This document shows positions 7,743 through 16,031 of a stretch of DNA of 64,000 nt, in pieces. Every line of letters begins with the position of its first letter. Position 1 is the first letter of the stretch. Below the pieces are notes generated by a model, which was given only the letters and a program-made list of their open reading frames with translations, was not told where the DNA came from and did no database searches. Both the position numbers and the translations under genes were made by a program. Location of the stretch: contig NZ_BLPI01000001.1 in NCBI RefSeq assembly GCF_019649015.1, positions 3,901,001 to 3,965,000 of the forward strand, in the 5' to 3' direction. The stretch comes from Agarivorans litoreus (GTDB lineage: Bacteria; Pseudomonadota; Gammaproteobacteria; Enterobacterales; Celerinatantimonadaceae).

Positions 7743-9716
7743 ATGGCAATGAATGACCTACTAACAATTGGATCTTCCGGTGTTGCTGCGCATCAACGTT
7801 TGTTGATGACAACAGGTAACAATATTGCCAATGTTAATACTCCGGGTTATAGCTTACAGCGAACGTTCTACACTGCAGATACCTTAGGTGGACTTCGTGA
7901 AGGGTATACTGAGCGCGTACTAAATGGTTTTGCCCAAGCTCAGATGTTTCGTGATACATCCACCTACGCTAACCGCAACGCTTATTTAGAGTCAGTAAGC
8001 CATATTGATGCAATTCTTAGCGATGATTCTTTATCGTTGAGCAGTAAATTTGACGATACATTTACCCAGTTACATGCCACAACAGACAATCCTACGGCTC
8101 TATCTACGCGCGAATTGGCTTTGTCTCAATTTAATGCTTTAACTGATCGTTATCGAACTCTAAATGAACAGTATCAAGTTCAAGAAAAAAACATTAGCCA
8201 AGATATTGTTGAAAAAGCTGATGAAGCCAATGCTTTGATAAGTAATATCGCCGAAATTAATAAAGAAATTATTGCCGCAGGTGGCAGTCCATTAGACGGT
8301 AATAATGCGATTTTATCTGACAAACGTGACCAAGCAATTAAGGATTTGGCAGAGTTAATCGATATTAATACTATTGTTCAAGATGACGGTTCAACTCTGG
8401 TATTTATGCGCTCTGGGCAAGCTTTAGTATTGCAAGATGACCATACTAAGTTAGCTATTGTTGATGGTGACCCTGATAGTACTCAAAAAGAGATGACTCT
8501 AAGCTTGGCAGGTTCTAGTCGAATCATTGGTCGTGAGGATATCGGCGGTACCATTGGTGGTTTGATGGAATACCGTAAAACCACTTTGGATACCAGCCGC
8601 AACCAATTGGGTCAGTTGTCGGTAGCGATGACCGATGCGTTTAATACTCAAAACAGATTGGGTATGGATTTAAATGGCGATATTGGTGGTGACATTTTCA
8701 CCTTGCCGACTTTTAATGGTAAGGAATTTTCTACTAATACTGCTGCTGGCAGCATAAGTGGAAGTTTTATTGCGGGCAGTGGCAGTGAGGTAACGCCCTA
8801 TGATTATCGGGTTACTTTTACTTCTGCTACTACCTTTGAAGTTCAGCGCTATGATGGCGACCAACCCATTGACGCAGTGATTGCAGGGACTATCCCACCG
8901 ACCAATTTTCAACTTGATGGCATGGATTGGGATTTTTCTTCTGGCCCCTTTGCCGCTGGTGATCGGCACCTTATTCAACCGGTGCGAGATGCAGCTGCCT
9001 CTATGACGGTGAGTATGAGCCAACCTGAGAAACTTGCTTTAGCTTCACCTATACGTGTTGAGCGTGAGCTTAATAACCGTGGAAATGCAACGGTTTCTAT
9101 CGACTCTATTTATGACACAGACCCTGCAACATCTGACTTTACCTTACCGGGTGGCTATGATGTAAACGGTCCTGCCGAGGTAAGAATAAATGCAGCTGAT
9201 GATTACGATATTTATGATGGTAATGGAGTACTTATCGCAACAGCTCCAGCAGCCAGTGCCGGCCAACAATTATTCGCCAACGCTGTTCCAGCGTTAACAC
9301 CAGGTTATGAAATAAACATAGACGGCGATGTACAAGAGGGTGATGTTTTCACCATGGGTTACAATACCGATGGTTTTAACGACAACTACAATGCGCTGCG
9401 TCTCGTTGATTTGCAGCAGCAAGATTTGGTACGTAAAAGCTTAGCCACTAGTGGCGACAATAAAATGACGATGAACGATGCCTATGCCAGCGTGGTGAGT
9501 TTTGTTGGCGGTAAGACAAGTGAGGCGAGAGTGTCGGCATCGGCTGCTAACTCCTTACTAGAGCAAAGTACCCAGCGTCATAACTCTATATCCGGTGTTA
9601 ATTTAGATGAAGAGGCGTCTAATTTGATTCGCTTCCAGCAAGCTTACGCTGCCTCTGCTCAAGTGATTAGTGCCGCGCAAGAAACCTTTCAAACTCTATT
9701 AAGCTCAGTGAGGTAA
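7743..9716 (+). CDS. flgK: Flagellar hook-filament junction protein FlgK (HAP1)
   Basis: FlgK is the first hook-associated protein, joining hook and filament. At 657 residues it is longer than the roughly 550-residue E. coli protein; the extra length lies in the variable middle (about residues 300-550). Conserved ends are present: TTGNNIANVNTPGYSLQRTF near the N-terminus and SGVNLDEEASNLIRFQQAYAASAQ at the C-terminus. AAGGGGAG precedes the ATG. It is followed by flgL after six bases, as usual. Confidence 0.97.
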   Translation: MAMNDLLTIGSSGVAAHQRLLMTTGNNIANVNTPGYSLQRTFYTADTLGGLREGYTERVLNGFAQAQMFRDTSTYANRNAYLESVSHIDAILSDDSLSLSSKFDDTFTQLHATTDNPTALSTRELALSQFNALTDRYRTLNEQYQVQEKNISQDIVEKADEANALISNIAEINKEIIAAGGSPLDGNNAILSDKRDQAIKDLAELIDINTIVQDDGSTLVFMRSGQALVLQDDHTKLAIVDGDPDSTQKEMTLSLAGSSRIIGREDIGGTIGGLMEYRKTTLDTSRNQLGQLSVAMTDAFNTQNRLGMDLNGDIGGDIFTLPTFNGKEFSTNTAAGSISGSFIAGSGSEVTPYDYRVTFTSATTFEVQRYDGDQPIDAVIAGTIPPTNFQLDGMDWDFSSGPFAAGDRHLIQPVRDAAASMTVSMSQPEKLALASPIRVERELNNRGNATVSIDSIYDTDPATSDFTLPGGYDVNGPAEVRINAADDYDIYDGNGVLIATAPAASAGQQLFANAVPALTPGYEINIDGDVQEGDVFTMGYNTDGFNDNYNALRLVDLQQQDLVRKSLATSGDNKMTMNDAYASVVSFVGGKTSEARVSASAANSLLEQSTQRHNSISGVNLDEEASNLIRFQQAYAASAQVISAAQETFQTLLSSVR

Positions 9717-9722
9717 TAAACT

Positions 9723-10937
9723 ATGCGAGTTTCCAGTATTAACTTGTATCAAAACTCACTAAATGGTGTGCTCAACTCTCAGCAGCAAGTTGAGAAAATG
9801 AATCAACATCTTATTACTAATAAGAAGTTGTTAACGGCAGCCGATGGTCCGTCAGACATGAGTAAGACTATGTTTCTGACTACAGAAATAACGCTAACAG
9901 AGCAACACCTTAAAAATGGTACCTTGTTAGAAAACGCCCTTAACTTTGAAGAGTCAACTTTAGATGGGATGATCAACGCCATGCAACGGGCGAGGGTATT
10001 GGGTGTTCAATCTGGCGATGGCTTAAATGGTGAAGCAGAGAGAAAATCACTTGCTCAGGAGTTAAGGCAAATTCAGGCTCAAATGGTTGATTTTATGAAC
10101 AGCCAAAATGCCGATGGGAGTTACGTATTTTCTGGATTTCAAACTCAGAAACAACCCTATGTGTTTGACGGTACAGATTATAAATACCAAGGTGATGCCG
10201 GTGTAAATGAATTAAAAGTATCTTCTTCAGTGTATATTCAAAGTAATGATACTGGGCAAGAAATTTTTGATAACGTATTTAAGCGTTTTGGAACTAATGA
10301 TGTAACGCCTAATATTACATCGGTAGTTAATGACCAGCGTGCTTATGATAGTTTTCATAAATTAAATTATAACCCGATAACGCCAGCGAACAATACTTAT
10401 CAATTGCAAACTACTGCAGGTGCTCCTGATACTTATGAAATTCTAGATAGTGGCGGAGCTTCTTTAGTCCCCCCCGTAACTGGTAACTATGTACCTAATG
10501 AACCTATTAACTTTAATGGGCTTGAAATTACAGTGTCGACTGCTGCAGGTAGTGCCAATGAGTCATTTGAATTAGCTCCACCAGAAAAAGATAATGTTCT
10601 AAATATGCTGTCTGATTATATAGTAGCTTTAGAAGATCCTAGTTTAGTAGGGGACGCTTTTGTAGAAAAACAATCTGATTTTTTGGTTGGTTTAGATAAT
10701 TCATTAGAGAGTGTAAACCTTACTCTAGGGTCGATAGGAGCTAGAGGTAATTCATTAGAAGCGGTACGGAATGCAGCTTCCTCAATGGATCTTATTAACC
10801 AAAAATCACGGGCGTCGTTGAGCGAAGTGGATTTCGCCGAAGCTGTGAGTAACCTGCAGAAAGCAGAACTTGCCTTAAACACTTCCTACTCCTCCTACAG
10901 CCGTATTAGTCAGCTTTCTTTATTTAATTACCTATAA
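9723..10937 (+). CDS. flgL: Flagellar hook-filament junction protein FlgL (HAP3)
   Basis: FlgL is the second junction protein between hook and filament. The 404-residue sequence starts MRVSSINLYQNSLNGVLN, contains DGPSDMSKTM and FMNSQNADGSYVFSGFQT, and ends with a flagellin-like helix (SEVDFAEAVSNLQKAELALN) and SQLSLFNYL. It is longer than the E. coli protein (about 317 residues) because of a central insertion (about residues 190-290) whose DNA is visibly more AT-rich than the flanks. A terminator closes the operon just downstream. Confidence 0.96.
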   Translation: MRVSSINLYQNSLNGVLNSQQQVEKMNQHLITNKKLLTAADGPSDMSKTMFLTTEITLTEQHLKNGTLLENALNFEESTLDGMINAMQRARVLGVQSGDGLNGEAERKSLAQELRQIQAQMVDFMNSQNADGSYVFSGFQTQKQPYVFDGTDYKYQGDAGVNELKVSSSVYIQSNDTGQEIFDNVFKRFGTNDVTPNITSVVNDQRAYDSFHKLNYNPITPANNTYQLQTTAGAPDTYEILDSGGASLVPPVTGNYVPNEPINFNGLEITVSTAAGSANESFELAPPEKDNVLNMLSDYIVALEDPSLVGDAFVEKQSDFLVGLDNSLESVNLTLGSIGARGNSLEAVRNAASSMDLINQKSRASLSEVDFAEAVSNLQKAELALNTSYSSYSRISQLSLFNYL

Positions 10938-10942
10938 ATTTC

Positions 10943-10969
10943 TAAAGATTACTTAACTGCTGCCGTTAT
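10943..10969 (+). promoter_or_regulatory. Upstream sigma-28 (FliA) promoter candidate, abutting the flgL terminator
   Basis: TAAAGATT, then 11 bases, then GCCGTTAT fits the FliA consensus TAAAGTTT-N11-GCCGATAA with correct spacing. It lies exactly 100 bases upstream of the second candidate at 11043, and its -10 element touches the left arm of the flgL terminator. Transcription would begin inside that stem. Whether it is used is unknown. Confidence 0.6.
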
Positions 10970-11003
10970 AAAGGTTGCTTCAATATTGAAGCAACCTTTT
11001 TTA
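10970..11003 (+). terminator. Rho-independent terminator after flgL
   Basis: A near-perfect 14-base inverted repeat (AAAGGTTGCTTCAA / TTGAAGCAACCTTT) is followed by TTTTTTATTTT. It ends the flgF-flgL transcript. Confidence 0.92.
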
Positions 11004-11042
11004 TTTTAATGTTTACTAGAAAATAAATTTTAAAATAATTGC

Positions 11043-11069
11043 TAAAGAATATTGAAGTAATGCCGTTAT
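11043..11069 (+). promoter_or_regulatory. Sigma-28 (FliA) promoter of the first flagellin gene
   Basis: TAAAGAAT, 11 bases, GCCGTTAT matches the FliA consensus with exact spacing. It lies about 80 bases upstream of the flagellin start. Late-class control by FliA is the rule for flagellin genes. Confidence 0.85.
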
Positions 11070-11148
11070 ATAGGGTAAGTCAGAAACAAAAAATAACTGA
11101 CAACTAATAAAACCTATAAATGGTTAAGATATAGATAGGAGAAATATC

Positions 11149-11967
11149 ATGGCTTTATACGTAAATACTAATGTGTCATCACTAAATGCCCAACGCCAAT
11201 TAACCCAATCTGGTTGGTCTTTAGATACCTCATTCCAACGTTTATCTTCTGGTTTGCGTATTAATAGTGCAAAGGATGATGCCGCTGGTCTTCAAATTTC
11301 TAACCGTATGACTTCGCAAATTCAAGGTTTAGACCGTGCTGTAATGAATGCTCAAGATGGTATTTCTTTAGCACAAACTGCTGAAGGCGCAATGGACGAA
11401 GTAACTAACATGCTTCAACGTATGCGTACCCTAGCTATTCAATCTCAAGATGGTATTAATAATACTGATGATCGTTTAGCGCTGCAGGCCGAAGTTTCTC
11501 AACTTAAGGCTGAAATTAGCCGAGTGGGTACTACTACTAAGTTTGGTAATATCACTTTGTTGGACGGTAACTACAACGAAAACTTTTTAGTTGGTGCTAA
11601 CGCAGGTGAAAACATTGCGGTAACAATCGCTACTACTGTGTCACAGGCAGGTTTAGCTATTAGTGGTCTTAGTGTGTCAAGCCCGGCTGGTGCAAGTGCA
11701 GCAATGGATGCGATTGATGCAGCTGTTAAGAAAATTGACGGCGAACGTGCTCAATTAGGTGCGGTTCAAAATCGATTTCAATCAACCATTCGTAACTTGT
11801 CTAACATTTCAGAAAATGTAACAGCGGCGCGTTCACGAATTAAAGATACTGACTTTGCTAAAGAGACTGCTGAGTTAACGCGAAATCAGATTATTCAGCA
11901 AACGTCGACAACCATCTTGGCTCAAGCTAATCAACGTCCTCAGGCTGCATTATCTCTACTTGGATAA
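11149..11967 (+). CDS. Flagellin (first copy)
   Basis: This filament subunit has 272 residues. The conserved N-terminal D0/D1 helices ([28 protein letters not shown]) and C-terminal helices ([34 protein letters not shown]) are joined by a very short central part, so the outer D2/D3 domains are essentially missing, as in Vibrio and Shewanella polar flagellins. Ser and Thr residues in the short centre are candidate glycosylation sites for the nearby Maf and pse enzymes (inference). AGGAG precedes the ATG. It is closely similar to the second flagellin at 12524. Confidence 0.97.
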   Translation: MALYVNTNVSSLNAQRQLTQSGWSLDTSFQRLSSGLRINSAKDDAAGLQISNRMTSQIQGLDRAVMNAQDGISLAQTAEGAMDEVTNMLQRMRTLAIQSQDGINNTDDRLALQAEVSQLKAEISRVGTTTKFGNITLLDGNYNENFLVGANAGENIAVTIATTVSQAGLAISGLSVSSPAGASAAMDAIDAAVKKIDGERAQLGAVQNRFQSTIRNLSNISENVTAARSRIKDTDFAKETAELTRNQIIQQTSTTILAQANQRPQAALSLLG

Positions 11968-11979
11968 TATAAAAAGAAA

Positions 11980-12049
11980 GGACGGTGGGGGTTCAATCCA
12001 CCGTCCTCAGACTGCAGTAGCGCAATTAGTACTCTTAGGAGGCTCAATT
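11980..12049 (+). other. Orphan copy of a flagellin leader (hairpin plus ribosome binding site) with no gene behind it
   Basis: A 9-base-pair hairpin (GGACGGTGG / CCACCGTCC, 11980-12006) has GTTCAAT in its loop. It is followed by CTTAGGAGGCTCAA at 12034-12047, identical over 14 bases to the ribosome binding site segment at 12507-12520 in front of the second flagellin. No start codon or coding sequence follows here. It may be the remnant of a lost flagellin copy or a processed untranslated RNA; both are inference. Confidence 0.55.
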
Positions 12050-12111
12050 CCATACCAATAATAAGTTGCGCTTTAGTTTCGCTCTCAATCTCCTATCGTT
12101 TCGAGCGATAC

Positions 12112-12145
12112 GGTCAAGTGATGCATACTCACTTGGCCTTTTTTT
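12112..12145 (+). terminator. Rho-independent terminator between the flagellin genes
   Basis: GGTCAAGTGA and TCACTTGGCC pair over 10 bases with a 7-base loop, followed by seven T residues. It likely ends the first flagellin transcript. The stretch from here to 12350 holds no supportable gene, only T-rich sequence and a small hairpin (TTGCCG/CGGCAA at 12304-12321). Confidence 0.88.
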
Positions 12146-12350
12146 CGCAGCGGTTCAGACTGCGAATATATCAAAGCAATGTACGTGCCAATAATAAAAG
12201 GCAAAAATTTGGCGTTCAATTATCGGTCAGTTGTCGTAAATATATCGTTTTTTTAATGTGTTCAGAAGTTTTTTCTGGCATCGAAAGCCTGTGTTTACAA
12301 GGCTTGCCGTAAATGCGGCAAAATTATTCCGCTTTTTTCCTATTTTTTTC

Positions 12351-12377
12351 TAAAGCTTTTTCCTCCCTTGCCGCTAA
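12351..12377 (+). promoter_or_regulatory. Sigma-28 (FliA) promoter of the second flagellin gene
   Basis: TAAAGCTT, 11 bases, GCCGCTAA matches the FliA consensus with exact spacing. It gives an unusually long leader of about 140 bases before the flagellin start. Confidence 0.85.
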
Positions 12378-12421
12378 CAAATATGAAGTTAATAAAACTT
12401 TGGTCCATTTTTAAGTTGTCT

Positions 12422-12523
12422 TGATTTACGGTTCATAAATCAGGGGTTCAACAACTAACGAATGGTTTAGGTCGTCCTGACACAGTTCAATCAGGATGAG
12501 CGATTTCTTAGGAGGCTCAAATT
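12422..12523 (+). promoter_or_regulatory. Structured leader of the second flagellin mRNA
   Basis: Two small hairpins are visible: TGATTTA/TAAATCA at 12422-12442 and TCCTGA/TCAGGA at 12475-12496. The pentamer GTTCA recurs at 12431, 12446 and 12485, twice in hairpin loops. A strong AGGAGG precedes the ATG. Function is not established; GGA-containing hairpins near a ribosome binding site are what CsrA-type regulators recognise. Confidence 0.4.
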
Positions 12524-13339
12524 ATGGCATTAGTTGTCAACACCAATGTGTCGTCATTGAACGCACAACGCCAGTTATACAATTCTGGTAACACTTTAGA
12601 TACTGCCTATCAGCGTTTAAGTTCTGGTTTCAGAATTAACAGCGCAAAAGATGACGCAGCAGGTCTACAAATCTCTAACCGTATGACTTCTCAAATCCAA
12701 GGTCTTGACCGCGCAGTTATGAATGCACAAGACGGCATTTCAGTAGCGCAAACTGCTGAAGGTGCAATGGATGAAGTTACTACTATGCTTCAGCGCATGC
12801 GTACTCTAGCTGTTCAATCTCAAGATGGTGTAAATAACACAGATGATCGATTAGCACTTCAAGCTGAAGTTAGCCAACTTAAAGCTGAGATTAGCCGAGT
12901 AGGTACAACCACAAACTTTGGTGGTACGGACTTGTTAACTGGTGATTACAGCGCTAACTTCCTGGTTGGAGCAAATGCTGGCGAAAATATCACAGTGGCT
13001 ATTGGTACAACTATTAGCCAAGCAGGCCTGGCAATTAGTGGTTTAAGTGTATCTTCAGCTGGTGGTGCTTCAGCTGCAATGGATTCGATTGATGCAGCTA
13101 TCAAAAAGGTTGATTCCGAAAGAGCTGAGTTAGGTGCGGTTCAAAACCGTTTCCAATCTACGATTCGTAACTTGTCTAACATCTCAGAGAATATCTCTGG
13201 TGCTCGCTCTCGAATTAAAGATACTGATTTTGCAAAAGAAACTGCTGACTTAACTAAATCTCAGATTCTTCAACAAACCAGTACTTCGATTCTTGCTCAA
13301 GCAAATCAACGCCCACAGGCTGCGTTAGCTCTAGTTTAA
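12524..13339 (+). CDS. Flagellin (second copy)
   Basis: This filament subunit has 271 residues and closely resembles the first flagellin. The two share the N-terminal [11 protein letters not shown] and [17 protein letters not shown] blocks and the NQRPQAAL ending, and differ at scattered positions (for example SAGGASAAMDSIDAAIKKV here). The C-terminus is one residue shorter and ends ALALV. The short centre again lacks D2/D3 domains. It has its own sigma-28 promoter and strong AGGAGG ribosome binding site, so the paralogues can be expressed independently. Confidence 0.97.
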   Translation: MALVVNTNVSSLNAQRQLYNSGNTLDTAYQRLSSGFRINSAKDDAAGLQISNRMTSQIQGLDRAVMNAQDGISVAQTAEGAMDEVTTMLQRMRTLAVQSQDGVNNTDDRLALQAEVSQLKAEISRVGTTTNFGGTDLLTGDYSANFLVGANAGENITVAIGTTISQAGLAISGLSVSSAGGASAAMDSIDAAIKKVDSERAELGAVQNRFQSTIRNLSNISENISGARSRIKDTDFAKETADLTKSQILQQTSTSILAQANQRPQAALALV

Positions 13340-13365
13340 TCGTTAATAATAGTGAAGAAAGACGC

Positions 13366-13403
13366 AGCCACACTTATACTAATAAGTGTGGCTTGCTTTG
13401 TTT
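13366..13403 (+). terminator. Hairpin between the second flagellin and flaG
   Basis: AGCCACACTTA and TAAGTGTGGCT form an 11-base-pair stem with a 6-base loop. The downstream tail TGCTTTGTTT is only partly T-rich, so it may reduce rather than stop readthrough into flaG, which has no promoter I can see. Confidence 0.65.
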
Positions 13404-13417
13404 AAGGAGTCTGGTTT

Positions 13418-13840
13418 ATGGATAGCAATGTTAGCTCAATAACTGCTTCTAATCTCACAACTAGCTTTTCTGGTGGTAAGGAACAAAAAGTAAGTGCTGC
13501 TGACAAAATGGAAGTGGCACAGTTATCGCTTCAAAAAGAGCAGGAAAAGATTAAAGCTGAGCAAGAGGCCAAGCAGCAAGAACGACAGGCGGAAGATAAG
13601 TCTGATGTTGAAGATGTTGTTGCCTCGCTTAACCAATTGCTCGAAGTTCAAGACCGCGATGTAAAATTTGTTGTGGATGAACGCGATGGTCAGTTTTTTA
13701 CTTCGGTGCTCAATAGAAGTACTGATGAGTTGATTAGAGAAATTCCCTCAGAAGAGTATCGTCAACTTGAAGAGCGTTTAAGAAAGTTTCAGGATGCGAT
13801 AGGTCAAACAACGGGTTTGTTTGTTGATCAAATAGTTTAG
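13418..13840 (+). CDS. flaG: Flagellar protein FlaG
   Basis: This 140-residue protein has a variable, Glu/Gln/Lys-rich N-terminal half that should be coiled coil (KEQEKIKAEQEAKQQERQ) and a C-terminal FlaG domain (LNQLLEVQDRDVKFVVDE and IREIPSEEYRQLEERL). FlaG homologues influence filament length; the exact role is unresolved. It heads the flaG-fliD-fliS-fliT-like group, as in Vibrio and Shewanella. A TTTAAGGAG ribosome binding site precedes the start. Confidence 0.93.
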   Translation: MDSNVSSITASNLTTSFSGGKEQKVSAADKMEVAQLSLQKEQEKIKAEQEAKQQERQAEDKSDVEDVVASLNQLLEVQDRDVKFVVDERDGQFFTSVLNRSTDELIREIPSEEYRQLEERLRKFQDAIGQTTGLFVDQIV

Positions 13841-13860
13841 TGTTGAGTGAGTAATAGATT

Positions 13861-15273
13861 ATGACAGGTATTACAGCAGCGGGTATTGGCAGTGGCTTAG
13901 ATTTGGAAGCGTTAATAGAGGTATCTATTAACGCAGAGAGAGCGGGTAAAGATGCTCGTTTTGAAAAAACTAAAAACACCTTAGATGTTACGTTGTCTGC
14001 TGTTGGTTCGGTAAAGTCAGCGCTAAGTTCATTTCTTAGTATCTTAGAGAAAGCTCAAGAACAGTCGACGTTTATTCCGCGTGTTGCAAGTACCGGTGAA
14101 TCAGAGGGTAATGAATCTGTTACAGTGGATTTAGCAGATGGTGCAACCAACGGCAGCTATGCCATTGAGGTACAACAACTTGCTCAAGGTTCTTCTCTCA
14201 CTTCTATCGATGCTACAGCTAATGGAGGAACTCCGCTTTATTCTTCCGAAAACGATGTAGTAGCAACTAGTGATGGTCAATTAACATTTACTACCGCTAG
14301 CGGAGAATCCATGGTTTTAGATGTAACTGCTGGAACCACGCTCAAACAGCTGAGAGAGCAAATAAATTCACACGAAGACAACTTTGGCGTGTCTGCCAAT
14401 TTAATTTCGACAGGCTCTGAGGTGCGCCTTGCGATAACTTCTGAAGAAACTGGAGATGGTAACACTCTCACAGTTACAAATACTGGCGCTAACGCAGAAC
14501 TGGATAATTTTACCAATGCTGGAGGTAAAATGACTGTTGTAGATGCTAGTTCAGCGATTATTACTATTGATGGTATTCAAGCTACAAGTGATAGTAATAA
14601 ATTTGACAATGTTGTTTCTGGGGTTTCTATTACCGCCAATAAAGTGACGTCTTCATCGGTGAACCTAGATATTGCGCCTAGTGAAGAAAAAGCACTCGAA
14701 AACATGAAAGAGTTTGTTGATGCTTACAACAAAGTTATATCTGAAATTGATAAATATTCTAAGCCAGAAACTGTTGTTGAAGGCGACGATAGTGATTCAA
14801 GTCGTAAGGAGTTGAGTGGTGATGCGATGTTTCGTTCATTACGTTTTTCGTTAGGACGAATTGCAAGCAATGGCTATGAAGACGCAGAGCCGGGTTTGAA
14901 AACACTTTATGGTATTGGAGTTGAACTTGATAACGACGGGATGCTTAAGCTCGATGAAAGTAAGTTTAAAGAAAATTTAGCAAATAACATGGATGGGATT
15001 GGCGAGGTTTTTGCAATGTCTGGTGGTATTGCTGAATCATTCTCAGGAATTGTTAAAAGTTATGAACAATCTGATGGTATTCTCGCATCCAGAGAAGAGT
15101 CAGTAAAAAGTCAGTTACGTGACTATGAGCACCAAAAGTTGGATTTTGAAGAGCGTATGGCTTCTTATGAGAAGACTTTACGAGCTAAATATACTGCTTT
15201 TGATGTATCCATGGGTAACTTAAATAGCCAGATGTCATATATTACGGGGCAGCTAGCGCAATTGAATAGTTAA
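13861..15273 (+). CDS. fliD: Flagellar filament cap protein FliD (HAP2)
   Basis: FliD caps the filament and helps each flagellin subunit fold into place. The 470-residue sequence begins with the family signature GITAAGIGSGLDLEALIE, has the FliD_N region near the start, a beta-rich middle, and a C-terminal coiled-coil segment (LRDYEHQKLDFEERMASYEK and FDVSMGNLNSQMSYITGQLAQL). Length matches gammaproteobacterial FliD. It lies 20 bases after flaG and 12 bases before fliS. Confidence 0.96.
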   Translation: MTGITAAGIGSGLDLEALIEVSINAERAGKDARFEKTKNTLDVTLSAVGSVKSALSSFLSILEKAQEQSTFIPRVASTGESEGNESVTVDLADGATNGSYAIEVQQLAQGSSLTSIDATANGGTPLYSSENDVVATSDGQLTFTTASGESMVLDVTAGTTLKQLREQINSHEDNFGVSANLISTGSEVRLAITSEETGDGNTLTVTNTGANAELDNFTNAGGKMTVVDASSAIITIDGIQATSDSNKFDNVVSGVSITANKVTSSSVNLDIAPSEEKALENMKEFVDAYNKVISEIDKYSKPETVVEGDDSDSSRKELSGDAMFRSLRFSLGRIASNGYEDAEPGLKTLYGIGVELDNDGMLKLDESKFKENLANNMDGIGEVFAMSGGIAESFSGIVKSYEQSDGILASREESVKSQLRDYEHQKLDFEERMASYEKTLRAKYTAFDVSMGNLNSQMSYITGQLAQLNS

Positions 15274-15285
15274 CGGAATTTAAAT

Positions 15286-15693
15286 ATGTATCAGAAAGGC
15301 ATTAATCAATATCGTCAGGTTGGCATTAAAGACCAAATAGCAACCGCTGACCCACATGGTGTTACTCAAATATTAATGCAAACAGCCTTGGAGAACTTGG
15401 CAGTAGCTAAAGGCTGTATTGAGCGAAATGATATGGCAAATAAAAGCAAACCCATTGCTAAAGCAACTTCTATTATAACTTCCCTTAAAGACACCTTAGA
15501 TCATGAGCGCGGCGGTGAAATCTCACTAAATCTGGCTGACTTATATACTTATATGCTTGATGTCTTATCAGAAGCGTCGGTGACTAATAATGCTAAACAG
15601 GTTGAAGAAGTGATTGAGCTATTGCTTCCAATTAAATCGGCTTGGGACCAAATTCCCGAATCAGCGAAGCAAGAGGCCTACAAGCAAAAATAA
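15286..15693 (+). CDS. fliS: Flagellin export chaperone FliS
   Basis: FliS binds the C-terminus of flagellin in the cytoplasm and prevents early polymerisation. The 135-residue protein begins MYQKGINQYRQVGIKDQIATADPHGVTQILM and has helices containing LADLYTYMLDVL and IKSAWDQIPE, all typical of FliS. It follows fliD in the usual order and is two bases from the next gene. Confidence 0.96.
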   Translation: MYQKGINQYRQVGIKDQIATADPHGVTQILMQTALENLAVAKGCIERNDMANKSKPIAKATSIITSLKDTLDHERGGEISLNLADLYTYMLDVLSEASVTNNAKQVEEVIELLLPIKSAWDQIPESAKQEAYKQK

Positions 15694-15695
15694 CT

Positions 15696-16010
15696 ATGTC
15701 TGATGCGACTATCATTAATCTTTTAGATGCTTGTGCTTCGTTACTTTTAGCTATTGAAGATGAACTCCGAACTAATGAACCAAATATAATGGTTATTGAG
15801 GAGAGCTTTCAAAGTCATCAGGAAAAAATTCAATCTGTTTTTGAGTTACCTTCTTTAAGCTTGGAGGATAAGCTATTGCTCGAGTCGCACTTGAAAGTAT
15901 TAAGCTCTATGTATGAGGAGTGCTCTAAGCAACGTTCTAAAATAGAAACGTCTCTTGGAACAATAAATCGTAGTAAGAAAGTCATTACTGCTTACATAGA
16001 AAACTCGTAG
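15696..16010 (+). CDS. FliT-like flagellar chaperone (FlaI-type)
   Basis: This small all-helical protein of 104 residues has no strong signature motif. Its size, predicted helices and position immediately after fliS match the fliT/flaI gene of Vibrio-type flagellar clusters, which encodes a chaperone for the cap protein FliD. The start at 15696, two bases after the fliS stop, avoids a long overlap with fliS that an earlier in-frame codon would require. Similarity to enteric FliT is weak by eye, so the name rests largely on context. Confidence 0.65.
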   Translation: MSDATIINLLDACASLLLAIEDELRTNEPNIMVIEESFQSHQEKIQSVFELPSLSLEDKLLLESHLKVLSSMYEECSKQRSKIETSLGTINRSKKVITAYIENS

Positions 16011-16031
16011 CTTTAGCAAATTGGGATTTAG

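Noticed and set aside
12281-12310. TGGCATCG near 12281 as a sigma-54 promoter for the second flagellin
   Set aside because: No TTGC element lies at the required spacing, and a well-matched sigma-28 promoter is present at 12351.
12118-12312. A 64-codon open frame between the two flagellin genes
   Set aside because: It begins inside the terminator at 12112-12145, has no ribosome binding site and no recognisable composition or motif, and lies in low-complexity T-rich DNA.
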